64,000 nt of DNA, from contig JAVTVJ010000076.1 in assembly GCA_034509425.1 (NCBI GenBank), forward strand, positions 3,224,001 to 3,288,000. Reading direction: 5' to 3'. Positions within the stretch are counted from its first letter, which is position 1. Every line of letters starts with the position of its first letter. Origin of the DNA: Eopsaltria australis. Its lineage: Eukaryota; Chordata; Aves; Passeriformes; Petroicidae. The position numbers were made by a program, and so were the translations under genes. The notes under the pieces were generated by a model, which worked only from the letters and a program-made list of their open reading frames with translations, was not told where the DNA came from and did not search any database. Positions 1 to 13,564 of the stretch are shown here, in pieces.

Positions 1-3000
1 GAACTGCACACCGTCTTCCTATTGTCTGAGCTGTAATTGTTCAGTGCCGCTGTTGTTTAGGGAGTAGGTTGCACACTCAGCATCCTCAGAGTTACAGATC
101 TCTCCTTTCTCTCCTTTCCCCAGCAGCTCAACTTTTCTGACACAGCTGATTTTTGACTACAGCAGAGTCCATGATTTCAAAGCCACATTGTCCACAAGAT
201 CTGTAGCATGGCAGAGCACATGATTATGTGGTCATCTTATTTTTGTTAAAATATCCATGTGGTAGAGTATGTTTGTGTGTGTTTGCGTATCTGCGTCTCT
301 GGGGACTGTCTATTAAGGGAAAAGTGTGGAAGAGCCAAAAAGAGAGACTGAGTATCTGGCATGGTGTCTCTAGAGATTTCCTCCTCTTCTATTAACCTTT
401 CCACCACAACCACTTTTGTATTTCTGTTCTTAATTAGAATTTCGAGTGGAGCTATGGAAGGAGCGTATCTATCCCCCAGTTGATTCTTCCATCTGATTTG
501 GCATCCAGAAATACGTTTCTTAGGAATTAATTATAATTGCTTTTGATGGAAAGCCAACTTTTTTCATGTGTTAACTGTTAATTCTTAGCTTGTTTAACAT
601 GTGATTAAGTAACGATGATAAGCCTGAGTGCAGGCTCTGTGTGTTTGTGATTTGAATGGTTGTGTTTTGCATTCCAGGCTCAGTGTGGCTTGGTGGCTGT
701 GGCACATTAGTGGTCAGCATGGAGACACGTGTTTTGGAGGGGCAAAGAGGACAAGACTGTGCTGGGAGAGGTTTTTAGAGCTGGAGGAGCTAAGAGGTTG
801 ATTAATGAAAGGTTAAAACTACTATTTTTAGGATTGCTTGGCTCATTTTCAGTTCACTCCATAGCATGCCTCTCCCCTGCTGCATTCTGGTTAGAAAAGT
901 TTAATGCTGTGGTCACTTATCAGCAGCTACACATGGCTGATGTGGGGACACAATCACCTTGTTTCTTGTGGGATTTCTCTGTCCTAGAGACAATAAGTAG
1001 CACCCAGCTCCTGGGTTGGAGAAGCCTGTTCCTGTAGCTTCTGCTTCGGGGACTCACCATGACAGGATCCCAGAGCTGTGTGGTTTTTTTGTTTTTCTGC
1101 TTTTTTCCATATATCTTTTTAGGCTGCCTGCTATTCCAGTTTCCAAGAGTAACCCCTCAGTGCTTGTAACTGTGTTTTTATTTTTCCTCCTTCTCATGAC
1201 AGCCAAAGATGTCATATAGGTTCTTCAAGACAGGCTAAAACACCTTTTAGACACTTTATAACTATGCTGCTGGAATTATTTGTGACTGTCAGTGAAAAGC
1301 CTTTACTGGGTTATTTTATTCTGAAAACTGACTTTGTAAAAGGAGACTTGTAGCTGTCCAAGCACATTTCTTTGTCAAAATCACTGAGCTTAAGGTGGGG
1401 AAGTGCTTATCCTCCTGCCAGCCTTAAACCCCATCCCAGTGCCAATCAATACGAGGATTGTTTTCAGTTGAGACAGACAGTTTGACAAAGTAGTGATGGT
1501 TGTGAGTAAAGAAGATAGAGGCTTTTCTCTAGCTCAGTCAGTGAAGCTGCATATAAGCTTTACATCTGAGAAGGTAGGTTTCCCCCCACCAGCCTCATCA
1601 TAAATGAGCAAAAAGTAGGTAGAAGATGTCCTGTTTATGTCAAACACTCATTTGTGCTATTAATATGGGCGGCGGGATTTCTAGAGGCACCTTGCGGTGC
1701 AGCATGAAATGTGGGAGTCCAGGAATGCTGTGGGTGAGGGCTTTGTGCATGTATAAATGGCAGGTCATTAGGAGGAGATGCTGCTGGGAGGTGAGGGCGG
1801 AATGCTGCGCTCCTGACTCCGACAGGCGAGCGTTCCCAAAAGCTCCATCACGACCAGGCAGCTGCAATTCCATCAGGGCTTAGAGAGGGGCACTGAGGGG
1901 CTGAGGTGTTGTCCATTTTAATCCCACCTTTTCAGTCCAATGTGATTTCTTTCCAGCTAGGCATAAACCTGTGCTGTTCTATGTCACAGACACTAAGCAG
2001 CCAAAGGAAGAGTCAGTACATGAAGAAGAGATTTAAATGAGTCGGGAAATAAAAGAGGTTTTCCAACTTGTTCAGCACCTTCCAGGGAAGCCATGAAGTT
2101 GAAAATGCTTTCGGTTTGCATTCCATGATCAGCCCGGCCAAAAAGGAATAAAAATTATGGATTCTGAATAAAATAAGTATTGTTAATAATTACTAATTCT
2201 CTGAACTTCATCTTCTCACTGGGAAATTTTGTCTAGGGTGCCTGGGATCATTCTCAACTTCAGCTCTGACCTGAGACCTCTGAACTGGTGAGAGAGATAC
2301 AGATGGCAGGTTTTTTGTCTTGTGTTGATATGGATTTGTGCCTAGATTTTACCAAAAGAGGATGACCTGGATGTTTTTTATCAACCTGTAACCTATCCAG
2401 GCAAGAAGTGTGCTCTTGGTGGAAGAGGTGAGGCCTGGGGTAGAGTGGTGTGTTGTGCAGTGCTACCAGCCACAGCAGTTAATGAGATTGCCAGGAGTGT
2501 TGTGGGAACTTTGAGTCCAGCTGAAAATGTGAGTTAAGATCTGGTAATATTAGATAATGTATGAAAATAGTCATAGTCCATGAGACCAAACTCAAGAGAC
2601 GTTTTACTGTGGCGGGTTGTACGTCCATAGGCAGGAATCCATGTGCAGGGCTGAGGCCATTTTGAGTCTGTCCTAGGTATAAAGGTTGAGACAAGGACCA
2701 CATTGCAGGAGGAAGGTTTATGATATGGCAGATATTTGTGCTTTTATGGTATTGTTTGAGAGATGGTTAGAAAGCCATGCAAAATTACTGGAACCAGGAT
2801 GTGACTAATTGCTAAATCCCATTAAAGAGAAATAGATTGATTTTTATGATCAGCAACCTGAACTAACTGAGTGTTTGCATAACTTTGCAGGGTGTCGTCA
2901 AGGCGGTGAGAAAGAGAATTGAGTAACACCCTTTTTTGTTCCAAATTTAGGCATTTGACATTTTTATCAGCATGCAGCAGGTTAGCAGAGGAAGGGCTGT

Positions 3001-3249
3001 GCAGGGCAGCACTTGCTTCGTTCTGCCTGTGCTGGGGACAGCATCCCTGTTTCACCCTCGGGGCCCTTCCAATATCGACTCTCCTGACAATTGCTGTATC
3101 TGCTGTGCACACTCTGTTAGATGCCTCATTTGCACGTGTGCTGCTGGTTTATTTATTGTGCTGTAATTGGTTGCTGTGTTTGTACTGTTTTTCAAAGCTC
3201 TCGTGAGTGATCCCACTCCACTCAGTCTGCCACGGTAAATACCTATTCC

Positions 3250-4290
3250 AGTGTATTGTCTCTCACCTTGAATGCTCTCTCTCTCTCACTGAAGCAATTT
3301 GATTCCTGGCTCTGCTTTTCTTGATAATCTTAAGCACTTCAACCCAGTGAGCCTTCCCCCTTTGAGAAACCTCTCCTTTTTTGTGCTTATCTGTGTTTTA
3401 CCCAGTACCTAGTGTCTCTTCTCCTCTCTGCCAATTCTGCCATTTTTTCCAGTTTTACTCCTTAAGAAAAAAATATGTAAGTGGTCACAATGGTTGTATT
3501 TCTCTCTGTCTGTGGTTCCCCTTCCTCTCCATCCAGTGCAAGAGAGACATTATGGATGAACCCTACATGTAAAATTGTATTTTAAGAGTTCCAGTGCTGA
3601 GAGCACTGCTGATTCTGTTTTAATCATAATTTTAGCTGTGGCATCCTTCCTTTTCTGGCTGACCAGCCTTTGGTCCCACAGCTCTCTTCTACCATCTTTC
3701 CTAACCTAGGAAATGTCTGTTATTTTTTTCTCCTCCTCTACCATCATGTCTCTCTTTTCTGTCTGATTCCTGCTCTGGTGGCATAATTTACTTCACCACT
3801 TTTATACTGGGTTGAGTTTCATTTGAAGTCACACACCTAGCACATCCCTTCAAGTCCCTCAAGTAGGTGAGGGATTTTATTAGGTTCTTCTGTCTCTTCC
3901 TTGTCACTGAATGTACTAGTCACATCACTAACAACTCTTCCCTTCATCCTCCATTTTAAGTAACATTTTGCCAGTCTACTCAACATGTTAATCTCTTCCT
4001 GTATGGACTTCTGAGTCTGGTGTTCTCTTGGTTTAGAGCTTATTTTTCCAACTCCCTTCATCATTCCCTATTGCCTAATTCCCTGTCAAAATACTCACTG
4101 GCATTTAAAATATTCTCCTTTTCTAAAAGTATTTTTTACAAAAGGTTTTTACTTTTATGTTCTCTCCCTCTGACTGTCTTATCTGCAGCTATCATTTCTA
4201 TAAGTGACTCCAAAGATCCTTTCAAAGCACACATGTTCCAGAGGTTAGTGCATCACATCCTGGCCCCTGCTATTTGCTTTTCTTAATTAC
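3250..4290. other. Pyrimidine-rich stretch, unidentified
   Basis: The plus strand is strongly C+T biased for about 1 kb, with many short CTCTCT, TTCC and CTCC runs. There is no coherent reading frame and no repeat family I can name. It resembles the later C/T-rich block at 5760-6420, which may be an eroded LINE, but I cannot align the two with confidence. Confidence 0.3.
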
Positions 4291-5759
4291 AGGAGTTGGG
4301 CAAGGTACATAGGTGTTTTTTATCAGTGTAGATACAAAATTTTACACAAAGCAATAGTGTGATCTTTTCTTTTTTTTTTTCTCTGAGGCACACTTCATGT
4401 GAAAGGAAAGGCAGGGGTAGGGGAAAAGATCAGTCTAATTTGCCACTAGGTAGCTGAGCTACAGTGTGCTGTAGGAGTGGTTCTGTCTGAAATAGTTTAA
4501 TAACACAATAAAAGGCATTTTTGTTCTAAATGTCTGTTGGTGATAAGGAGATAGTTTCTCTCAGGTTAATAAATTTTAATTAAAACTGCACAGAGTGATG
4601 TAAAATGGTGTTTTACTCGTAATCATTGTCAGCTCTAAGTCAAGGAGAGAAATTTAGCTGGTTGAGATGGGGTGGAATTTTTCTTTTGAGTCTCCAAATT
4701 CATTACAGAAAAATTGAACTGAGACCTTTGGTGGAGGCTGATATGATGCAATAAGGAATTGCAGTAAAATTAAGAAAAGTCCGTCTTTCATTCAGCATCC
4801 TCCAGATAGGAGATGCTTTTTATTGGCTCTTTCCTTTGGGAATGTGCTCATTACAGTAACCATCAAAATAGGAATCCTTCATCTGGAGGCACTGCTTATG
4901 TTTGCTATCTGGCTGTTTGGGGAATGAGATCTTTAATTAGTTCCGGATATAAAATATTACACAGAATTTCTCCAACTCTTCCTTTGTTGCTGGGGTCAGT
5001 AAATGCAGCTTTGTTGTAATTGTGGTTGTAATGGTGTTGTCCTTGTCTAATCATAACACTCTTTTCCCCTATAAACTGTCAGGATGTATTTTTCTATTCT
5101 GTAACTAGCATAAGAAATTGTATCCCAAAGTTGATAATAAATATGTCCACTGAAAACAGGGATCTGGTTGACACATACATGATGATATGACCAGTGGAGA
5201 AGTTTTATAGCTGTCCTTACAGGAGACTTTTAAAACTAGAGGGTGAGATCTGGATTTTTTTTTCAGAGGCATGAGAGATTCAGCATTGATTTGAATGGCG
5301 TTGTGATTTCATGCAACATTTGCTTAGAGGTTATTGCTGTGGTCTTAATGGAAAATGAGGTAAATAGACTCCTCAGGACTGGTACGTGTTACGCCTCTGT
5401 GAGTGCAGTAAGTGCAGATGAAAGCGAATAAAAGTCATTGCTTCTTATAGCCTGACAGAGCTTAAACTGGAAGGGATAGGGAGACAGGAATATACTGTAC
5501 CTTGTTTCACCCAGCTGCTATATAAATCTAGTTTGTATTTTAAAACAGAAGATGTGAGAGGATGCCGTTTCTCTTCAGGAGGTTCTGATACCCCTTTTTC
5601 CAAACTGCAGGCACACACAAGCCTCAGAGGACCAGCTAAGGAGGATGCAGTGGGAGGGCACAGCTCTTCCTCACGGCCAAGGAGCAGCGACTGCTGGTGC
5701 TTTGGGATAGAAATCCCTTTTCTTAGCTCTTTCATGTGAGACCCACGATGGACAAACCT

Positions 5760-6290
5760 CATTCTTCCCACTCCTGACTTGCTCCTCCTTCAATCCCTAG
5801 TGACCTTTATTCACTGTTCATCGTGCCACCTCACTTAACCCTATTTTCTTTCTTGGCATCCCTTCAACTTTCAGTTCTGCCTTTAGTGTCCCTGCACAGG
5901 GAAAACCCCACAATTCTCCCAGCATATCTGCTACTGCCAGGCGCCCCTTTGCCTTTTCTCTCCTATCCAAGCTCCTTATTCCTCCTCTATATTCTGGCTG
6001 CCTTCATCTTCCCACTGCCAACTCTCTCTTTCATAGTTTTTGCCCTCTCTACTCCACTGAGATTGCAGTTGACTAAACCCACAAATTATCACCTCCTGGC
6101 CAAATCCCAAAGCGTCATGCCTGTCCTTGGCCTTGACTTGTTTTCATATTCACTGCAGTTGACCCGTCTATCCCCTTCAATTCACTCTTCTCTCAATAGC
6201 TCTTGGCAGCTACAATTACTTCGAAGAATGACTGGTGTCTCTTATCTCTGAAGTGTGTTGTTCAGTGACTGCCTTGGCAGCTGCGTCTTC
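5760..6290 (+). mobile_element. Possible ancient L2-like LINE remnant (reverse transcriptase region)
   Basis: The plus strand is C/T-rich, as L2-type LINE sense strands often are. Around 6052-6215 it resembles the L2 reverse-transcriptase segment: an ACTGAGATTGC stretch, then TNYHLLAKSQS and VLGLDLF at the position where L2 proteins read roughly TNDLLLAKS...LLDL before the FDTVDH motif. The FDTVDH motif itself is not preserved and a frameshift separates the first part from the rest. A 142-residue open frame crosses the region (5823-6251) but is not a gene. The identification comes from remembered consensus only and could be coincidental in C/T-rich DNA. Confidence 0.35.
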
Positions 6291-7315
6291 TCCATATCCC
6301 CCTCATCGTAGCATTTAGCAAGGCTGCAGCCTCAGTTGCTTTCCTTCTCTCTTCCTTGCCCCAATCACTTAGAAATTTCACGTTTTTTATCGTACCAGCT
6401 TCCCCCTCCATGCTGGCCGATCAGAAGTAATACCCTTTAACACAGAAATTTCCATTCTGGTTGGAATGAAAATTGCTGTCTGTTCCCAGAGACCCCCTGC
6501 TAGTTCATTTGCAAGTTGCTGCAATCAGCTTGTGTATTATCCCTTCATGAAATTCCTATTTTTTCATCACAGGGGTGTGGGGGAGGAAGCAAAACCTGAC
6601 TCTTTCTCTTTGACTGAGAATAAATAGGTCATTAAGGGTTACTGCAGGATTTTCCTTCCACAGCTCTTCCAGATCCTTTGTGTATCTCCACCCTTAGTGC
6701 CAGATTGGCCCAATGCTCCCTGAAGTCAATGTAGAATGTCTTTTGTCCTTTCACTTGGCTTCTGATTACTTTGGTCATACAAAATGCTGCTTGAAAATCA
6801 GTAAGAGGGCACAGAGGTAAGGTTATATTCTAGAGGGTTCATTCAGGTTAAACACACCCTCTACTTGCCAAGTCTTACAGTAGAAAATTAGGAAAAAAGA
6901 TAAGTTCCATGCAAGATGGACAAGTTTGTGCAAGAGTGAAGGCCAGGATAAAAAAAAAATTCTAATGAGATTTATTATAGTATTGAGATGGAGCACTTCA
7001 AGAGATGTCATTCCACAGATGTAGGTTATACTCACTGGTAGGGTTAAATCGTGTACGTGAAATGTTGCTGATGTAAAAAGTGGTGTAAAAGAAGACAGAA
7101 CTGAGTCCATGAACTGTGTGCCGGCTCTGTTTTCAGGAGTGCATGGTGTTCAGAAAATGAGACCATCTGAAGTTCTTCCTAAATATGTGATTTTGCTAAG
7201 GGTTCACCTCCATGGTGTTACTTACAGACTTCCAGCAATTCTTAGAATCTAATCGTTTTACTACTGCAGTAACAACACATATTGTAGAGATTGTTGGATA
7301 ATAATGACAATAAAA

Positions 7316-7410
7316 AGTAATTTCAGCATTGTATTCAGTTTATGAATGGCTGTAACGCAGTAGCTTAATATTGCTTCTCTGCTGGAAACCATGTAAATGC
7401 CTGATTATGT
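7316..7410 (+). repeat. Diverged direct repeat, copy 1 of 2
   Basis: This segment shares an ordered set of matches with 8466-8560: GTAATTTCAGCAT, CAGTTTATGAATGGCTGTAA, a TTAATATT-like block, GCTGG-A-CCAT and CCTGATT. The order and spacing are nearly preserved, with small indels. It may be two insertions of one old repeat or a local segmental duplication. I recognise no known family. Confidence 0.5.
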
Positions 7411-8465
7411 ATACCTATTAAAAACCCCCAGAATTATTTATAGCAGGAATAAAAACAAAGCATCTGTTTGTCACTGGGGAAAACACTCCCTGCATTGTGC
7501 TATAATAGGCCATGCATGTATTGAGATTTCTGCAGTCCCCAGTCCTTTAATCACCTGAGTTAATAGACTGCACCATTAGACTGCACAAGCTCGAGGGAGG
7601 CTTCCCCTCTGCAGAGCAGTGCTGTGTGGTGAGGCATGTTTGCCCACTTTTGTAAAACTTGATCCAGTTTTGCCCACTGAGCACATGTGTTGCAGTAAAT
7701 TTGCACAGTCAGTCAGTTAAACTGAAGATGGTTAATAATGTGGGAATTTTATACGGCTCTTACGTTCAGTCGGGATGTCAGTGCCAAAGTTAGTAATGTG
7801 TGTGCGTGTTTGTTTTGCCTTTTTTAGGCTTGTTTTGTCTGGCTGTTGTAAGAATTAGCAGATGTTTCATTTGATTCATGATGCTGGATGTCACATCCTG
7901 GAACTGGTGTTTTAATTAGGTGGCACCAGATGCTTGTTTGGTAGTGAGTGAGTAGAGGCACGCTCATGCTGGGAATGCCAATGTCCTTGCAGTGCCATTG
8001 CTGCTTCCCCTCTCATTCTGTCCTCAAAGTGGTGCCTTCTGCAATGAACATCCACAGTCTCTCCTCGTTCTCAGCCTCTGCTTTGCTTCCAGGTTGTGTC
8101 TTCAAGTCCCTTGCAAGGGACATTCCTTCAGACCTTGGTTTGTGTGCCCCAGTACGTTGCTTAAAACTTACTGACCAGCCAGAGTGATGCTTTTGTGTCT
8201 TCTCAGGATCTTCTCTGGCAGTGTTTGGGATCAGAAACCTTGATAGAACCTCTCGGGATTACAAACTGAGATTAAGAGAAAGTCTGTGCTGCCTTTCAGT
8301 GGCATGGTCACAGTTCCAGTTAACACAGATCCTTTCAGCCAACTCGCTCCTTTGACAGCAGCTATTCAGACATTTTGAGAGTCACTCTGGTCATACAGGC
8401 AGTGGGTGACATAGTCTTGAGGAGGGATTCATTGTGGCCATCAGACATCCAGAAATGAGACAGCA

Positions 8466-8560
8466 GGAGTAATTCCAGCATAACGTGCAGTTTATAAATG
8501 GCTGTAATATAAAGTTCAATATTCTGCTTGGCTGGGAGCCATATGATACCTGATTGTTCT
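8466..8560 (+). repeat. Diverged direct repeat, copy 2 of 2
   Basis: This is the partner of 7316-7410, about 1.15 kb downstream in the same orientation. Shared blocks are GTAATTCCAGCAT, GCAGTTTATAAATGGCTGTAA, TCAATATTCTGCT, GCTGGGAGCCAT and CCTGATTGT. Similarity may continue weakly to about 8660, where TTTGCCTGTCA parallels GTTTGTCACTG near 7468. Confidence 0.5.
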
Positions 8561-10389
8561 GTGTGGAAATGGCACCTGTACATAGCAAAATACCCCTCAG
8601 TTCTGTTTTGGGAGACTCTAGTGCAAAACTGAGAAGAGCAGATTTGCCTGTCATTTTCTTTTAAAAAGTAAGGCAAAGCAGCTCATATTTCTTGCCCCTG
8701 ACTGCCTCTAGACATTCCTTGTAATGATACAACCTCATTAGATACCTTTTTCAACTTTGGACTGGTCCTGGGAGTGTTTGGGCACTCACTCATGCACCAG
8801 CATAGCTGTGCTGCTGCTGGGCAGCCTTTGGGCACAGTCAGCCTGGTGCTGTCCAGTTAGCCTCCTCCTGGCCTGGCTGGCACCACTATCAGTACCAAGC
8901 TTTGATCTGGAATTGAAGACATCTGGGTATGTCAGCACCATTTTCAGTTTGCACCCCTGGAGCGTGAAGTAGGAGTGTGCTCCACTCAGGCATTTGGGCT
9001 ATGGAACTTTCCAGCCTAGTCCCTGGTATGATGGTTTTGAATGACAAATTCTCCTCTTGTTCGCCTTCAGGATCCCAGCGAATTTGTGTTTTACTTAGTA
9101 TCACTGGTGCAAGCATTTAATCTTTTAGGATAAGTATGAAGTGATTCATCTATTTATTCTGAGAGGTTGAATGCCTGACCACAGTATGTTTTCTTACATT
9201 TTACAATTTAATAGTAGCCTGGGGTGCTGTATTAATTTTGCTTTACTGCTCCAAGAGGCTAAGATATGGCTGTTTGGTTCTCTCCTGCTTTACCTTAGCA
9301 GTGCTCTGTGAGATTATGATGACTGCTTGGTAGCTGGAGCTTTACTCTTTCCCTTCTGTTGTATTTCTGACTGATGCTGGGCTTACCCCTCTGTTAAATA
9401 GGTGCAGAAGCACCTGGCTGCTGGTAGTTTATTGATGTTTGTCAAGAGCTCCTGAAGCGATGCTGTATAAAATCTAACTATTTTCTAAAGAATGCCATCC
9501 TTCAAAAATTCCTGTACACTGGGTCTTGAGGGAGAGAGTTTGATTGCAAACTATCACATTTAAAACTGTTTGAAAGTAAAAACTGACTGCTGAGAGCTGC
9601 CTTGTATGTTTTTTTCCCACTGGCCCTATCACCCTGTACCCTCCCAGGGTCAGGGTTCCATCCTGCAGCAGTAAAAGCAAATAAAACCAAAGATGATATT
9701 ATTTGTTATTGGGGTTTTGGTCCTCACCACAGTATGGTTTATGAGGTAAATTCAAGTTTAATGGAACAGATTTACCTGTTCAAGAATCAAGTTTTGAACT
9801 GCACTTTCCCAGGAAAGCTTCCCTGAAGATGCCAGTACCTATCAAGCGTGCTGTCAGAGTTCTAGTGCTCAGCGCTGGACAAGTGGACATGTTGCATCTC
9901 AATTAAGAATGGAAGATAAATGGGTGGCAGTAAATGGAGGTCATGGGTTAGAAGCATGAATGGAAGAAATGGAAATGAAAATTGGAAAACAATCTAAGGG
10001 ATCTTGAAGAGATAAGAGCAAAGGAAACTCAATTAGAGGGAGCCATGCTTCCGCTCTTGGATCAGGGATAATTTCCTGCGTTTTGTTTGATAGGGTTTAT
10101 TGCTTTCACAGTCAGCAAAGTTGCATTATAAATAAATAATTGCATTCCATTTTATGATTTGCTCAAACTGATGCATTTCAAACACTGAAAATACAATCTC
10201 CATTTCAAAATTGTGTATAAATAGACAAATAGACTTTTCGTAAGTGCAGCCTATCAACTAGCCCTAGGCAAAGCCCACACTGGTATTACTGAGTGTTTAA
10301 GAACTTAAAGCATAAAATACAAGTATATTTTTAGAAGCTGAAATATTCACAAATGCAGATTCAAATGCTAACTGTTTATGAAAGCTTAC

Positions 10390-10423
10390 AGTGATAGATT
10401 TAACTGCATATAGTGATAGATTT
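10390..10423 (+). repeat. Short direct repeat, AGTGATAGATTT twice
   Basis: The 12-mer occurs at 10390-10401 and 10412-10423, 22 bp apart, in an AT-rich block (10090-10500) of low-complexity-free sequence. The spacing is two helical turns. No function is evident. Confidence 0.6.
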
Positions 10424-13400
10424 GCGAGGCAATCCATGCAGAGAAAGCATACTATGCATTTATGTCTGGCCATTTACAGAAAATAAAATAAATCACCTTT
10501 CCTTTTCCCCTCTTTCTTTTGAAATATATGTCTTTGAGTGTGTTTGTATATGTGTTTTTGTACATATCATACCTGTCTCTATGTATATATAACATTTAAT
10601 CATGATGATTAAGTGTGATAAAGTGATAGAAGTCGCTGTTGTACATGATGAGCACATAAGTGTTGTGTCCACAGCAAAGCCCTTATTTTCTGTGTCTTAT
10701 TTCATTAGGGCTCGTGCTTGTGGTTTCCCTCAAGGGATCACACAGCGTATATTGGTACTGCAACATTTCATTATTTACTTTATCAGGACACTCACTTTCC
10801 CTGCCTCTTTAGGGAGCTTAGTTCACCTCATCATAAAACACTTTAAAATTGAGCTGCTGCAGTTTATGTGCATGTACATATACACCAGCTGGGGAAGGCA
10901 GTACTTATTCCTACAGATTGCATCTGAGCCTTGCCCTGAATAGCAAGGGAACATCTGGGTGGATGCTGAAGTCTCGGCACCCCTTTAGTGCCAGGCTGCC
11001 CACTTTGCTTCCCGGTGACATGAGTAGAGCCATAACATCTCCCGGAACCGTGAACAGGTAAAGCTGGTAGAAAGTGCCATGACTTTGAAATACTCTAGTG
11101 GGATAAGGGCTGACCTTTATGTCTTGCATGAAAGGTTATACTTTGGAGTGCAGCACCCAGAGCACATTTATTTGCCTCTCTCTCTTCAGAGCCAAAAGGA
11201 AGCACCCACAGAGTCACTGGCACTGTTCCCAGTGATCACGATAGAGTTGTCTGAGTCAAGGCTTTTATTGTACTGTTCTCATTTGCCACAGTCCCTTGTG
11301 TACCTCAGCTTTCTTCTCCCTTCTGTTCCCTTGTCCAAAGAAGAATATCCTACCTGTAGAAGATTTTTGAAGATAAATATAAGACTAGTGCTTCCCTAAG
11401 ATTAAAAACTGGTGCTTTCCACCAGTACACTCTGGCATATTCCCATATACCCTTTGAACCTTGGATTTATTATCACACAGAGTACGGAGAGTGAAACAAA
11501 TGTAATTATGGTCTGCTTGTGCAGGGTCTGTGCTAGGTTTGATGTTATAACCCCAGCTCCATTTCCTGTATAAAACTCAGAAAATAAAACTTCTGACTAT
11601 CTCAATGATCATGTGCAGTTTTTCCTGTGGAAGTACTGCAAGGTTGCTCAGGGGGATTTGGAAAAAATCTAACATGGAAATGAATCCTAATTATTTCACT
11701 TTTTGCAGTCGTAGATAGGGCTGTAGGTGAGGTGCCTTCCATACAAAGCTAGTAGCTGTCTCTAAGACTTTACTATTAGAAAGATGCTTAGAAGCATCTG
11801 GGGTTGCAGTTGGCAATTTTTGTGGGTATTTGTTCCATACTGAGGAGAGTCAGCTTAATTGTGAGAAGTCTTTGATAACTGATGGGAGTTTTTGGTGAAA
11901 GGTGTATGCTGGTGGGATAGTTGTTGTGAAGTCAGAGAAGGAGCTTCAAGAGGGTTGAGGGGACCTCGTGCCATATTCCATGGAAAATAAGAACATTAAA
12001 AAAAAACCCGAAACAGATACCCCAACCTTTTAAGGAAGGGGCATTGGGATGAATTGGTGGGTATCAGCTTTTCAGCTGTCAGTTACCAGCCATCCACAGG
12101 GGGTTATGACCCTGCTTGGTTAAATCCAGAAAGACAACAGAGTGAAAACATTATGCCAGTGTGGTTTCCCTGCAGAAGTTCAGCATCTGTGCAAAAGATG
12201 TCTCATGGGGACTGCTTTGTGGAGGTTAATTCCCCTTAGCGAAATAGGTCTGGGGTGTTAGAACCATTCTTGTTCTTAGAAGTGCTACCAGAGACAGTCT
12301 TGTGTATGTTCAACAACGGAAATGAAACTCCTGTACTTTCTGAAGCAAGCACAAGAAATCTTCCTAATCTTTTCAATGTCGACAGGTGATCTGAACAAAA
12401 CTTTGGCCTTCAGGCAACCCTCTTGAATTTTTTTCTGCTGCAGTCACTGAAACTTCTGCCCAGGGCAGAAGCAGCAGCTTGAGGTGTTTTTACACCCTCT
12501 GGATAAGAAGGATAAAAGGTGGTGAGTCTCTTCCTCAGCCTCTCTAGAGAAGAGAGGATGGAGTACACCTAAAAGCATACTTCAGAAAAAATGAAGTGCT
12601 TTGCTTCCAGGCAATTTAAAGCAGTAGTACTGAACCAAAAGAAGTCACCTTTTTTTTTTCACATGCTTACTATGGAGTACCTTGGCCCCCGGTGCACAAA
12701 ACCAATGTGATATGGAGGAAAAACTTTTCTTTTATAGACCTGAGAAAAGTCCTGCAAATGGGTCTAGATAAAACTTCATGGTGAAATGCAAAGCGTCTTC
12801 TTTGCAAAACAGAATGTTCTACTGTGATATTGATGAAATAGATATTGCTGTTACCACTGGAAACTTCGCTCAAAGGAACAAAGGCACAATTGATTGTTCT
12901 TACAAAGCCACAAAGTTGGCTGTCTGAGAGCATCTTCTAATCTGAGACCGGACTGTTCACTGTCTGCCACGCCTGCAGTGCCTCCCACCTGGGGCTCTGC
13001 CCAGGCAGGAGCAGTGGGCATTGCTCCAGACTCACCAATGGTCACATCCAGCACTTGTGCTGCTTCTAGTGCACATCTCTAGAACAGGTCTGCAGTTTCT
13101 TGCATGCCCTCATAAGTGAAGTCAGAAGATACTGGGAGCTTCTTTTTTTCATTAGATGTGTTTTCTCCCCACTGTGGGGTTGGCAATAAAGCTTTTGGGA
13201 TAACATGAAATGGCCATGGGAATGGAACTGGGTGTGTTGGGAGCACTGCAGCAGCCCAGCATTACCCAGTGAACCCCCTCTTTTCGAGTTCCTTGGAGAA
13301 AACAGCTGGAGAGTGTTCACAGATCTGTAGTGCATAAAACTAGAAAAAACCCAGATAATTTGATCTCATCCCTTTTATATCTCTATTATATATCACTTTT

Positions 13401-13564
13401 ATATGTCTTTACTGAATGATCCTTCTCTAAGTAAACTATAGCATACATTTGCCATGAAATGTTTCTCCAACAGTTTGTAGCTCTCATTTGCAGATGTCTG
13501 AGATTATTCCAGGAATTAATCATCCGCTTTAAAAAAAAATAAATAATGAAGGGTATCAAGCTGA

